Shown piece after piece: positions 14,783-27,700 of a DNA stretch of 64,000 nt. A model generated the notes under the pieces. That model was not told where the DNA came from. It searched no databases and was given only the letters and a program-made list of their open reading frames with translations. The position numbers and the translations under genes were made by a program. The DNA is from Antennarius striatus (Eukaryota > Chordata > Actinopteri > Lophiiformes > Antennariidae): contig NC_090782.1 in assembly GCF_040054535.1 (NCBI RefSeq), positions 20,119,001-20,183,000 on the forward strand, in the 5' to 3' direction. Within the stretch, counting starts at the first letter, position 1; each line of letters opens with the position of its first letter.

Positions 14783-17109
14783 GCTTAACGTGACAAAGGT
14801 GGGATGACTGTGACGAAGGGAAACCAGCACACGTTGCGCATCTTTTGCCTGTCATTACTTGGACGACTTGAGTCTTTTTTTTTTTTTTTTTTTTTTAGCG
14901 ATGTGTTAAATGATGAAATTTGGGTAATGTCTGTGCAATAACTACCTCCTGTGAATTACAACTACTCTCCGGATTGTTTTCATTCTCATAAGACAGGCTT
15001 GTTCGCCTCAACCTCATGTAGAAGCACTCGTTCGCTTAATGGTTTCTATTTTCTCATATTTTCTCTCAAATGTCCGATGAATTGCCTTGAGCGTCATTTC
15101 TCGTTTCTCTTAGAGTGTACTTAATATTTTGTGTTACTCCGCTCCTCTGATGCATTTACAAGGGTTGTGGGAGTATGGAGATGAAAACCGAAAGAGCATT
15201 TTAGATCTTCGCCCTCAAGATAAAGGGAATATAAGCAAAATCAACCGTAGACAGTCAGATGGAGTCTTGTGCTCTTTTGCTTCCCATCTCTTGTTATTTT
15301 CTCTCCCAAATGTACGACTGCATGAATATTAGCATCATTTACACTCCACAAGTGCTCGACTGAACTGTCTACCTTTGACTGGAACACTGTGCTGGTAAAA
15401 ATAGGCACGGGCCAAGGGTCAGCACTTATGCTTGGCTGCTCAGCTTTTACACCACTTGATGGAATCAGGCTGTTAACAAACATGCCATGGACATCAACAG
15501 CAGCCCTCCCCACAGGACTCGCAGCTCAGCTTCCTGGCAACACTGGGCTATAGCGCAGCTCCCTGCGGCTGCTCTCCTGAGCCTCAGCCTAATGAACTCA
15601 TGGGCCCTCCTATCCCAGAACTGCTATAGATCAGCGCGGGCTTAGAAGCACACATGCATAAGCAGGCTTACTCCATCAGAACACCCTGTGGCTCCTAATA
15701 GGCCGATATAGAATAAAGGTTGCACTAAACACTGCACTGTAGCCCACAGTAATAGTACAAGGTAAGGTCAAGCACTCGTGCAGCACTACCTGTGCATGCG
15801 AGAGATGGTTAGAGAAAGACACGCTACTTGATTTGTGATTTGTGAGTGCATGTGGGGGGGCAGCGTGATGCCTTCGGGCTTTGGCTCTGAACCTGCCACA
15901 CACACTCGGCCGTCTCCGCCTGATTGGGCAAACAGCGTCGGGATGAGAGGATGTGTCTGCCGCGGAATTCTGTTGCAGCCACCTACCGGCGTGGCCACAA
16001 TTTTCCTCGGCAGGTGGGTCCCAAAGGCAAGTGACTAGTGATCGGAGCAAAGCCCTGTGAGCGGCTACAAGGAGATTCATGATCCCAACAGTGCTGGGGA
16101 GGACAGGTTCTCGGGGACGCCTCGTCAGGCGGGATGAAAGGCGAATTTATTTGGTGTTATTCTAAACCGAGGCAGCGGAGCGTGCGGCAGCAACATTCCT
16201 ACAGCGGGATGGTGAAGGTGTCACACTCATCAAGTACCTGGGCCTGCTTGCCTGCCGCAGATCTGCTGGTTTTGCCTAGGGACTTGTCTGTCACATTAAA
16301 GTAGATGCATTGCCATTCAGGGCCTCGGCGGTCCCGCAGCCTGACCATGAAATAGGCCAACTTTCATGTCTGCCTCATCCCTCCACGTCTTCTCAATCCA
16401 GTGATGGCACAGTTTGAACTGTTTTTTTTTATTTTATATCTTTTTTTTTTTATCGTGTTCTAGCTTAGCAGTTGGTGACTGAGACAAAAACAGCACAACA
16501 ATCCCTTAGGAAATTTACTTGAAAATCAACCCTGCTTTCAAACACCACACTGAATCATCAAATTTAACTTCTCTGTGTTTTTTTTTTTTAATGTATTTTC
16601 GTCAATCATGTTCTGCCACGTGTTTCCATAATTAAAGCGTTGGATAAAAAAATTATTAATGTTTCTTTCTGATTAATTATTTGATGATCAGCATTTTATT
16701 TATTTTACTGTAGATCACCTAAATTGCCGATAAATACCTTATCCGTGAATTAATTCATTATGTTGACTTTTCCTGCGTTATTCGGTACCAATAAAATAAT
16801 GTGTGCTATTCCTCAGTGCAAACAAATACACCACATGTACACAGTTGTATTCCCTCACTGCAGATGTGCTCCCAAGTTACAACATCAACCAGATGTGAGG
16901 TGTTTATTTCAGGCATTTTGGACTGAACATCTCTGACCTTCAGTTGAGCATATGCTGGGCTGGAGTGGAGTGGCAGCTATATAATATGTGCCTTTCTACG
17001 GAAAGATGGCACTAGCCACAGAGAAAGATAGAGCTGTCCAGTTTGAAAGTGTGACCAGACTGGCTCAAGTCACAACCAGTTGACAGGCCGAGCAGCCCTT
17101 TGGCACACA

Positions 17110-17140
17110 CCCCCCCCCCCCCACACACACACACACACAC
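17110..17140. repeat. C-run followed by (CA)n
   Basis: A run of C residues (17110-17122) passes directly into about nine CA units. Confidence 0.9.
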
Positions 17141-17338
17141 CTCGGCTCCCCATCTCAAAAGCACAGGAGCCCTGCGGCCAGCGGCCCCAACCACAGACAG
17201 TCATAGTGTCCCCATCACTGTTAGCTCGGACAGCCAGAAACTGACATAAGGGTTGGCAGGAGGGAAAAAAAATAAAACAACAACTTGAGTGTCAGCCGTA
17301 TGATGGCTGAAAGGAACATCAGTCTCTTTGTACATGCA

Positions 17339-17363
17339 GTGTGTGTGTGTGTGTGTGTGTGTG
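17339..17363. repeat. (GT)n microsatellite
   Basis: About twelve uninterrupted GT units. Confidence 0.95.
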
Positions 17364-19697
17364 GAATTGTGCATGTGTATCTTGATATTCAAGCAGCATT
17401 TGAGCAGCCCCTACATCAACGTCTGGTCGCTCTACACAGACAATGTCAGCTCGCCTCAGGGCAGAAGCCTCCACAGTGGTCAGATGGACAACCCGATCCC
17501 TGTGGTAGAATTAGTGATAAAAAACACACATGGTGACGGAGTGACAGTCAGGGCATCAGATTCCTTTGGACAGACGAGGCTGCAAATAGCACAGAAGAGC
17601 GTTTTCTCCCTCCGACCGCAACTGGTGGTCAGTCTCATGCCAGAGCGGGTCGGAGCTGCCAGATGAGCCCAGATGAAAGAGTCGGGGGGCGATCATGGGC
17701 ACCTAAGCGCCCCATGACCACTTCAGCCTGTTAATGTCCCTCCAGCTTTTTACATCTGTGAAGTCAGATCTCTGCAAAACATAACAATAAATATCTAATA
17801 TTTACCCTTTACATCCTCTAACCTTTTTCTTATATGTTCTGCTCTGGCTTCACTGAGTCGTTTGAATGGGGAAGAATGAATTCAGGAATAATTCTCCGTC
17901 GCTAAATTGGTGTGTCTTTACCTCATGAGATCGTGTAACGATAAAGAACATCCTTCTTTTATGTTTCCTTGTCCTTTCTATTGTGGCTAGATATGGACTA
18001 ATACACGCACCATTCCCCAGGAGGATACTCTGCCCCCAGAGGAGACGGAGGGGGCTGGCGGGTGGACGTGGTGGTGTGTGGTTGGAGCCGTTCTGGAGGC
18101 AGGGAGGGGAGGCAGGCAGCAGTTGGTGTGCAGAGAGCAGAGGCTCAGGCTGGCTAGTTAAGAGCTTCTCTCTCCTATCCTCCATCTGCCAGGGACCGGG
18201 GTTGTGATTTGAGCTCCAGCAGAGCAGAGCAGGGAGGAGATCGAAGGAGGGGTGGAGGGGAGGTAGGGGATGGGAGTGGGGGGGGTTGGGTGGTGCAGGG
18301 GGGTGAAGGCTGGTGGAGCATTGGTTGGAGCAGACAGAAAAGAGAGAGTGGAAGAAGCGGGGACTTGGAGGAGGAGAGGGGAAAAAGTGAAAAGACGAAT
18401 GAAAAACACGAAACCCGAGGATTACGACGCCTCAGAAATCTATTTATAGGCTCATTCTTGTCCATCAGTATTTGTCTAAATCACCGTTAGGCATTTTAAT
18501 GCCATTCATCGGCTATAAAAACAGAACATTTGTCAAAATATTACCTGCAATTTTAACTTCCCTTCCTTCCAATGATTCTGAAGCTGTGTCCACTGTGTGC
18601 ATGTAAATGTTTCCAGGATGTCTCGCCATTCTCTCACCCATTCACCCACCCACCCATCCTGGCTCATGTTGCTGGGATCCGGCTTCAGCGTTCACTTCTA
18701 CCTCTGTTCTTCCTCCTCAAACCCTCCTCTCCCTTCCCTTCCCACCCCTCTCCTTCATTCTGTCAGCGTTTAGCCTGTGGTTCCCTGCACAACAGCGGAT
18801 CCTGGGAGAGCCTTTCCCGCCTCCTCCTTCCTCTCCTCTTCTTTTGCCCTCCTTCGACTCCTTGCCTCCATTTCTCCTCTGCTACTTTTCTTGGCCGTGG
18901 ATTTTCGGAGCAACCGAGAGCTCCCTCTCCGCCAGGCAAGGGTGTCACTTGAGGTGACCCAGAAATGATAAGTGTAGATGGACCCTGCATGTGTGGTAAT
19001 CTAGCCACCATGCCCTGGGAGCCGTGGAGCCACGGACACGGGCAGACATCCCATGGCTGATGCTCTATCTGTGGCTTCACAGCTGAACCGAGTGCTCTGC
19101 AAGTCTATCTGGGTATCACGCTCAGGAAACGCTGTGTGCATGGTGTGAGCTGAGGTTCACAGCGAAATAGATCTCAGTGCCGTTGCATTATTGATGAGAT
19201 ACATAGTGATGTCAGCCCAGGCGGAAGGAGCAAAGCAAAATGACTGTTAGCAGTATGGCACATGATCATTTATGCAAACAGTAGAGAGGTGTAATTAATT
19301 GTCACCCTTTGCTGTCGTCCCCAGTGCTCACTCAAACAATGTTCCATTCTTATTCTGTCATTTGAAATCCATACCTGAGTATATTCTTCTCCAAGTGGCT
19401 GGGGGGAGAGGAGGTTTAGGACATCCTCTCCTCTGGATGACCTGTGTCTCTGTCATGTTAATAGTAAATATTATGAACTCTAAACTGTTTTATATTCTGT
19501 TAGCAAGCTTATGATTATTTAACGCACTGTGGTAGTACTGTTTAGTCTGTCAGATGAGTAGTCATCTTGTAATTAGTGAGAAAATTACATTAATGAATAA
19601 AAAACAAGGTTAAAAGCAAGTGAAAAAATATTTGTTTTAAATAGAAAGCCATTGGTAAAGCTTTAATAATATGGATATTTAGTAAAATATGACACTA

Positions 19698-19701
<4 letters not shown>

Positions 19702-19789
<88 letters not shown>
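19702..19789. repeat. (TA)n microsatellite, about 88 bp
   Basis: Uninterrupted AT/TA dinucleotides. Self-complementary, so able to extrude as a cruciform; its length is probably polymorphic and hard to assemble. Confidence 0.97.
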
Positions 19790-19794
<5 letters not shown>

Positions 19795-20519
19795 ATTCAT
19801 TAGATGTTATAACCAGTGTGAGTGGAAGGCTTCACAACTGCTTTGAATTTCTATGACGTTCGTCAGCTCTTTTCTAAAGGTGACAAAGACAGAGAGCCTT
19901 AAATCAGTTCAGGGGTAATTAAACTTCAACCAAACATTAATTATTTACAGACTATTTTTAACATTAATATTTTTTAGGGTTAAATCAGCAAACGAGTGAA
20001 GAAACAGATCAGAGTTTTGGCATGCTGGTATTACATATGTTTTAATTATTATGATTATTCATAGATGCATTTAGTCCACATGATGACATTTGGAGCAAAT
20101 GATTCCGTTTTGGTATCAACACCATCTAAACCAAACATTCCTTCAGCAGGTTTTGTGTTTCTGAGCTATAAGCATCTTCAGACTGATTGATCAAGTTTGA
20201 TTTCAGACCTATATAATTATTCGCACCCTTCATTCACTCGTTGAACTTGAATTTCCCACAGAACCACCTCACAATTAGAGATTCTGCATTGTCTGATTGG
20301 AATTTCTGAGGACGATTATTGGAACCTTGAACTTTAACTGTGTTTATGTCTTTTTTTTTTTTTAGTAAAATTTAATGATGAAAAGAATAGCAACATCATC
20401 TGATTTCAGGGAGTTGTACCAAAAATCTAGCTGTTAACCATGTGGTGACCACCGACTTCATCTTAAAGGGTTTATTCTCCTTTAATTCTTGACTGCATCA
20501 CACATTATATCCTAGTAGG

Positions 20520-20761
20520 CCATTGGGTGCTGGATTCCTATTTTTTGCGCGTTGTTTGTGTGCTGCTCTGTGTCGGGGGCTGCCTGCATACGGGAGAGGA
20601 ATATTTAAATGTCTCGCGTTTTAATTGACGCTCCAACTGTACGCTCAGGAACGAGGAACAGCCCCCATCTACCGGCAGCGTCTCCTGTCTCCTCAGTGCG
20701 CACAGTCCGGAGCGCCTCCGCCTGCGCGCTGCACAGGGATCTCAGCACGGCACAGCCTCAG
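20520..20761 (+). promoter_or_regulatory. lhx9: Candidate upstream promoter and leader exon of lhx9
   Basis: A CpG-rich island in otherwise AT-rich DNA holds an inverted CCAAT box (ATTGG near 20522), a TATA-like TATTTAAAT (20602-20610) and a GC-rich segment that ends in a consensus donor CAG/GTAAGA (exon end 20761). It lies 3.3 kb before the lhx9 start on the same strand. Mammalian LHX9 uses an alternative upstream first exon that changes the N-terminus (MLNGTTLEA, by memory). I see no such peptide here, and the open frame from ATG 20609 does not join lhx9 in frame at either plausible internal acceptor (24148 or 24157). If spliced to lhx9, this exon is probably non-coding. Confidence 0.4.
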
Positions 20762-22074
20762 GTAAGACCTTTTTTACTGGATATTTAGGCAAGTAATAAC
20801 GCGAAGATGACTTTTCTTAACACAAAAGGAGCGAGGAGAGGGTGTGAAGCATGTCCGACAGGAGTGATGCGCGATAAATAAGATCTTGGGATAAACGGGG
20901 ATGTGGAGGGAGGTAAAATCCATTTAAAGTCTCTCCACCTAGGCCTGTTTTTTATGTGCCTGTAAACAAATATTTTTATTAGGATTATTTTTAATTATGT
21001 AACAAATACAGGCTATCATAGTTATTATCAAAAACGTGAGGTGAACGCTGATGGGAAATAAAAAAGGCTATTTTACGCTTTTCTTTAAATATAGCCTAAT
21101 TATATTTACATTAGACGCTGAGATGTGAAATTTATTTTAATTTTTATGATTCATTGTTCTTTGAGCCATCTTGAATTTTCATATTTTTAAAGAGTTAACA
21201 TTTTTTAAAAATCTATATATATAGATTTCAGTGAACGTCAATTGCTTAAAATTAAGAAGCATCGTTCTGTGTTTCTTTAAAAAAAAAAGCAAATTTAGTC
21301 CAAAAATATTCAGAAATATTGAATTAGGGCACTTTATTCTTAAAAAGCAGGCAACCGAATAATCATACAGACTGGTCCATATGAATTTTCTTCAACGTCT
21401 TTATGGCCAATAATCGAATATAACTGGTACACACTTATTTAGATTGGTTAATTAATACAGTATGCATTTTAAATGTATTGTAAATTTTTAGGCTTTTGTG
21501 AAAAGCAGGATTTGGTGTATTGGATTTGTTTTATCTTTTTAAATTTCTCCAAATTTGAACCAGTAAAAACGGACCATTATTAGACACCCCGATTAGTTTA
21601 TTAAAACACAAAGAACGGAAACGACATGAAAGCATGAGCTCAGTCCCTCAGCTCCTCAGTGACACATTGTTAAACCTTCAGCCAAATGAAATGTCACCGC
21701 TGGAGGAAACGGGGCAAAACAGAAGGCGATCCTGTGTCTGCGGTGATGGATGTATAGTCTGAATGCAATAAATTTGTGTCTAACGTTTGAATAAGTAAAG
21801 ATTGGAAGCCCACTTTTTAATTATCGGACAATGATATAAGAAAAAAAAAACAACCCAGTCAGATTAAATATCAGTCAGAGCTGGGTCCACTCCTGTCGGG
21901 GTGTGTTGGTCCAGGTGAAACGTGTCCTTTTCTTTCCACCCGTGGGTGATGCTGGGACGCAAATGAACGTCACGCTTCTCAGAACAGCTGCAGGTCCGGT
22001 CCGTCCAGGAGGGTTCAAGTCTTATCGTATGGTGGTGTTATCAAGGGGCCTCCAATTAAATCAACACAACTTTG

Positions 22075-22146
22075 TGGGGGGTGGGCGGGGTGGGGAGGGG
22101 GGGGGTGTTGGGATGGGGTGGGGTGGGGTGGGGGGTGGGGGGGTTG
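22075..22146 (+). repeat. G-rich GGGGT-type tract
   Basis: About 70 bases almost entirely G and T, with many runs of four or more G (up to nine), including a tandem GGGGT array. This easily satisfies the usual intramolecular G-quadruplex pattern. It lies about 2 kb before the lhx9 start. Confidence 0.85.
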
Positions 22147-22963
22147 CACACATGATAATGTAACACGTCTTGAGATGAAGCATCCACACCTGCAAACTCC
22201 CCTGAGCCTCGGTAAATCTATTAATGGGACCGGATCCAAGGCGCAGCTTCAGCCGGCGCGTCGCCGAAACGTTCAGGCGTCGACCTTGCAGAGACCGAAG
22301 CTCGTTATCCGGATTTCAGCTGTAAAGGCATGTGTTGGGTTAGTGTAAAAAAAAAAAAGACCTTGAGATGCCTCTCTTCGCTTTGTTGGCCCGGGTTCTG
22401 GACAGTAAAGCCATCCGCCTGTCTTTTTTTTTTTTTTTTTTTTTCTTGACAGAATTTCCACAAACCTGACACTGATCTTTATGGCTTTACACCAAGGAGG
22501 TTATGATACGTGAAGAATGAGATTTCCTTTCAAAATAGCTGAATAAATCTTATTATATGTATTTGAAAAATGAATTATAATTCTAATATCATCAGCTCAG
22601 AACTCCAGGTGAGTAAAAGTCTGGTCCTATAATTCAAGAGACAAAGAAGAAAACCGAGGCTGCGTTTGGCTGTGATTTATTTCAAATGAGCGTTTAGTGG
22701 AAAAAAAAAATCACCTTGATGGTATTAAAGCTCTGCCTCATCAAATCAAATCACAGAGCATTTGTTCAGAAAAGTAAGCAAACAGAAAAAAAATATTTTA
22801 AATTAGGATAATTTTATTTTGGAACAAAATCTCATTTTTTTGTGTTTAAAAATAGATAAAAAATAGACCTATCTTGTCTTTCAAATTGTTTAATAGGCCT
22901 ACAATATGTCCCCGCCCTCTAGCCTATCAGTGATCACTGCCCCGCCCCAAACAATACATGTAT

Positions 22964-22964
<1 letters not shown>

Positions 22965-23039
<75 letters not shown>

Positions 23040-23065
23040 GACACACACACACACACACAAACACA

Positions 23066-23099
<34 letters not shown>
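22965..23099. repeat. (CA)n microsatellite, about 135 bp
   Basis: A long CA array with a few interruptions (GCAG, AAAC) in the distal half. Confidence 0.97.
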
Positions 23100-23100
<1 letters not shown>

Positions 23101-23735
23101 GGAACAAAATTCTAACTTGAAACTAAAGATTTTTTAAAAATGTAAAACATCATTCTTAAAATATTAAGTAAGCACGTGATATTCACAAAATGTAACTGTT
23201 GTCTTTAAAAAAAAATAATTTTATATATATATATATATATAAAAACTCCAGAGGCTTTTATGCTTCAGATACACAGATGTTAGTTTAAAAATCTTCACAC
23301 TCAGTTTGCTCTCAGCCCTTTTCAGTTTGTGCGTCTTCTTACTAAACTCCAGCATCCTCTCCCTCAAATGTTGGAATAAAAAGTAATGAAAATGTCAGTA
23401 CCATACACAGAGGTCCATCGTGCAGCCAGAATCAGGAGTTTTTGAGGGAAGGGTGACAGCTCTTTGTTGGTGAATAAAAATCAGTGGCTATGGAGAGAGA
23501 TAGAGGAGTGGAGATACAGAGGGGAGAGAGAGAGGGAGAGGAGAGGGGAACTCCTCCTACCAAATTATTCAGACTGGGCTGGGTTTACGGGCTCTTCACA
23601 AATAGGACACGGTTCTCAAACCCAGGCAGTCCCAACCTGACCTCCAAGCACCAAGGAACCCCAGACTAGGAAAATCGGGAGAGAAAAATCATCAGAAAGA
23701 AAAAAAAAACCCAACAACAACAAAAAAACCCAAAC

Positions 23736-24095
23736 TTTGTTTTATTGTATTTTGGCGAGTGTTCCCACTGTAGCCCCCCCTTCCCATCCTCCCTCCCCTC
23801 CACTTCCACACCGGGTTGTTGTCGCATCATTTGGACTATACATTTTTTTTCTGCTGGAGGAGAGACACCCCCGGGAAGAAGGGAAAAGCTGGTTCCACAC
23901 CACCCACTACTGTCCCACCCATGTTGTAGTTTCTCCGATTTTTTTTTTCCCCCCTTCTTCTTGCAGTTGCATTTGCATTCTGGAGAAGAAGAGACCTGAA
24001 TCTCTGGGGTTGTGTTGTTCTGTGTTCCACTCTCAGAGCCTCAGAGCCCATTCGGATGCGCTGAGAGAGCCGGGCTCAGCGCTGCGGTACAGTAT
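23736..24095 (+). promoter_or_regulatory. lhx9: lhx9 5' leader and proximal promoter region
   Basis: The stretch immediately before the lhx9 start is pyrimidine-rich and then increasingly GC- and CpG-rich. It has no splice acceptor of quality, so the start codon probably lies in a first exon that begins somewhere here. I see no TATA box. The exact transcription start cannot be set. Confidence 0.45.
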
Positions 24096-24275
24096 ATGGA
24101 AGTTGTGGGCTGTAAGACAGAGGCAGGCAGTTGCACGTTGCGTCCAGGACCGGGAGCCATGCTTTTCCACGGGATCTCCGGGGATCACATCCAAGGGATC
24201 ATGGAGGAAATGGAGAGAAGGTCGAAAACGGAGTCGCGCCTGGCGAAGGGTATGCAGCTCAACGGGAGAGAATCG
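24096..24275 (+). CDS. lhx9: lhx9 coding exon 1 (residues 1-60)
   Basis: It runs from ATG in the context TATATGG to LNGRES, with donor GTAAGA at 24276, phase 0. It encodes the LHX9-specific N-terminus. The second methionine, M22 at 24159, starts the part shared by all known LHX9 N-terminal variants, and possible internal acceptors (CCAG before 24148, GGAG before 24157) lie just upstream of it. Confidence 0.95.
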
Positions 24276-24743
24276 GTAAGAGCCCGATCGACCCCTGTTC
24301 GAAACGCTTTCCTCGGCGCGTAACGACGACTGTGGCCCCCGTTAACGTGAGAGGAAATCCACAGTCGTGTTCGGATAAATAGGAGAGCAGAGAAGAGGAT
24401 TTGACAGCAGCTTTTTTTGTGGGAAAAAAAAAGAAAAGAAAACATTTTATCTTTAATATTTGTCCAAAATTTGTTTTCACTGTAAGTGAGGTTTACATTT
24501 CTTATTATTTCAATTGGATCTCACCCAAATCCATTAACATTCATGAAAACACAAAGTGGCTGCCACTTATGGCAGTTGCCTAATATAATATTTATTGTTA
24601 TATAGATTTGAAAAGCACCGTATTATTTTCTACATCAAATTAAACATTAGAAGGATTGTTTCCTTTCCTGAAATGCAGCCCAAAAATTAATATAGCTAAT
24701 AAATAATCCAATATTTTTTATTATTATGATTATTATTAGTATG

Positions 24744-24779
<36 letters not shown>

Positions 24780-27700
24780 GATGTTGTTACTATTTTTCTT
24801 TAAATGAAAAAAATATTATTTTCTAATTCATATTTTCAATATATATTTCTTGTCCCAATTGTTCCAGTAAATTTGGATAAAGAGACATTTAGCCAAGTCT
24901 AAATTTTAACTTTACAACTATAATTTGATAGAATTCGAACATCTTCTCAATCCAGAAACATAATTGTTTGACATATAATTCTTATTCACTCTGAGCCTAT
25001 ATTTGCTGAACAGTGTGTTCAAAGTATAGTCCTCAGTGGAAAATCTTTTATTTTGAGGCCCATGACGACAGTTAGGAGGCTTTGTTGTTTCTCTCTCCGT
25101 ATAATAAATTTTACGCATGAGATTTGCACTAGTTTCTTCAATCAGATGCCATGAGCTCTCCTCTTCTTCTTCCTCTGACCCAGACCATGCCTTCTATGAG
25201 CCCGGAGAAGCCTGCTCTGTGTGCCGGCTGTGGCGGCAAGATTTCGGATAGATACTACCTCCTGGCCGTGGACAAACAGTGGCACCTGCGCTGTCTCAAA
25301 TGCTGTGAATGTAAACTAGCGCTGGAGTCGGAGCTAACGTGTTTTGCCAAGGATGGAAGTATCTACTGCAAGGAGGATTACTACAGGTAAGAAAAATAAG
25401 GTTAATCACATCCGTAGTTTCAGCTTTCAAGCCCAACGTTTAGTCTTTGACGCGCAGGCATGTGCACGCATGTACACCCACTTATACACCCACTTACCCG
25501 TGCAACCAAAGTGATGCTATTGATTTTATAGGACAATTCATTTTTACTGAATGCATAATTACTAACAAAATAAAAACAACAACAACAACAACAACAGCAA
25601 CACATTTGTGCAGCCATTGTTGGGCCTGATTCAACAGGCTGTGTCTGTTCATCTGGAGTTATGCTTGAATAAAATGACTGCAGGGTCTCAGGGGGCTGCG
25701 TAGTGTCAGCTGTAAATAAATTATGATTGGAGGTAGTGCTTTTATTCATCAGTTGAAAATAAATCATTTTTCTAATTTCCCTAAGTGTTGACTATAGGGC
25801 TTTATACCCTGTGTGTGTCACCCTTCGGACGCAAAGTGTTGGGCCTACTGTACATTTTTACAGATTTAAAAATTTAAAATACAGGCTGTCATCGTGAACA
25901 GCGCAGGGTGTTTAAAATAATGAAAAACATTTACTGTCCAGAATTTAGGCTGTAAAGACACACACAGGCCAGACCGATATCTGCACTAGAATTCTACAGT
26001 AAAATATGCCACGAAAGACAAGAGATGCGGTTAAATCCAGAATGTGTTCGCTGTCATTGTGGCTCCGTCTTTTGTCCACATGTAGACTTCCTGTTTAACA
26101 GCGTGTACACATGTGTGGGGATTATCTGATGAGCGTTTTACGCATCTCAACGAGAAAATATTCGCCGGATAGAAAATATCTTTATAGTTGAAACGTCAGT
26201 TTTGCAAAAAAAAAAAAAAAAAGCCTAAGCATCCTGTTTTTTTTCTAAATTTTCTAATATGGGATGGTGTATACCAAACCGCCCCCACCGTGTTGTTCTT
26301 GTCCCATTTGGCCTCTGCGTATAGGGGAGTCTTGACGATCTATCTGTTCCAGAAGGTTCTCCGTGCAGAGGTGCGCGCGCTGTCACCTGGGGATATCAGC
26401 GTCGGAGATGGTGATGCGTGCGCGCGACTCCGTGTATCACCTGAGCTGCTTCACCTGCACCACCTGCAACAAGACCCTCACCACGGGCGACCACTTCGGC
26501 ATGAAGGACAGCCTGGTGTACTGCCGGCTCCACTTCGAGACGCTGGTGCAGGGACCGGACTATCACCCGCAGCTCAACTTCGCCGAGCTGGCCGCTAAGG
26601 GCGGCGGCCTCTCTCTGCCCTACTTCAACGGCACCGGCACCGCGCAGAAGGGAAGGCCGAGGAAGAGGAAGAGCCCGGCCATGGGGATCGATATACCCAG
26701 CTACAACACAGGTGAGGGAGCAGAGCCAGGAGCGCACAAGACATCTTTGAAGGTCACACCTCAACTGTCCACACCAGGTTGTTTTTTTTTCTTTTCCTGT
26801 AGTGCAAAAGAAGCTGCATCCGATTATTTAAGCCTGTTTGCAATAACTGTGCAAACAAAACCCCACATTTGGAACAACAAATACACAACCAAGATGTTTA
26901 CCCAACTGTGATCATCTCTATGAAACTAGACATTAACGCATTCCTCATGTTGGTCGGTTACAAATCTGTCAACCGCTCAAAAGACCCATGTTGGCCTATT
27001 TAACACGGGTTTTTAGAATCTCCTAATGCATTGTGGTTAATGCAGGCTATTCTTCAATTAACATCTTCATGGTAATCGAATTTTCTTCGTGTTGTGTTTT
27101 ATTTAATTTTCTCGTTATTGAAATACGACTTCTTGAAGGATCTAACACAAGCTGACAAATATCTTGTAAAATAAAATAGGGGGCAATTTTTTTTTTCCTT
27201 TTCATTGCAAATTTTATTTCCATTATCCACGTTTTTCCTCCGTCTTCCAGCTGTAATAACTGTGTCCAATACATGTCTGAAATGAACGCATCTGTCCTGA
27301 AGGCAATGGAAATAGAGATGGATATTAACGGCCCCCGCAGTCTTGTTCTAATTGATCGTCCACGCGCCTTGAACGCACTGGTTTCATATATTAAACTATA
27401 CTGTGTGTTGCGTGAATCATCGAAATCTGGCCTCTTTATCAATTTAGTCATCGACTTTTATGATTAAGATCAAATTATGTCCAAATAAATATGAAAAGCG
27501 TGTGTGTGTGCGTGTGTGTGTGTGCATGCGTGTGTGCGTGTGTGTGAAGGATTGTTGCGTAAAACGTCCAGCGCGTCTTTGACTCTCGATAGAAGGCAGA
27601 AAAACTGTAATTACAGTGAACAGTAAGCGTCTATTAAATGTTGGTTTTTATCCAAAATCTCTCAGTGAATCGCTGAATATTATTACCCTATAACCCCCCC

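Larger units (their letters stand above)
14783..20600. other. c1orf53 3' flank and intergenic region to lhx9
   Basis: No further coding exon was recognised. Parts (about 15350-16400 and 17380-18480) are GC-richer than the AT-rich background and could contain conserved regulatory elements for lhx9, but this cannot be judged without alignment. Purine/pyrimidine-skewed tracts lie at 18195-18375 and 18700-18900. Poly(T) lies at 14875-14896, C-run plus (CA)n at 17110-17140, (GT)n at 17339-17363 and (TA)n at 19702-19789. Confidence 0.6.
20762..23735. other. Upstream flank, or leader intron, of lhx9
   Basis: AT-rich DNA with no recognised exon. It holds a strongly G-skewed tract (22075-22146), poly(A)/poly(T) runs, a long (CA)n array (22965-23099), and an (AT)n near 23223-23241. 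A short open frame with a good donor, ATG 22570 to CAG/GTGAGT at 22608, is noted but is not in phase with lhx9. Confidence 0.5.

Noticed and set aside
20609..20761. 51-codon open frame ending exactly at the donor of the candidate upstream lhx9 exon
   Set aside because: It would overlap the TATA-like box, and joins out of phase to lhx9 at the plausible internal acceptors (24148, 24157). The peptide has no resemblance to any LHX9 N-terminus.
22570..22608. ATG followed by 13 codons and a CAG/GTGAGT donor, as a possible alternative lhx9 first exon
   Set aside because: It is not in phase with the MLFHG region at either possible acceptor and its peptide does not match the known alternative N-terminus.
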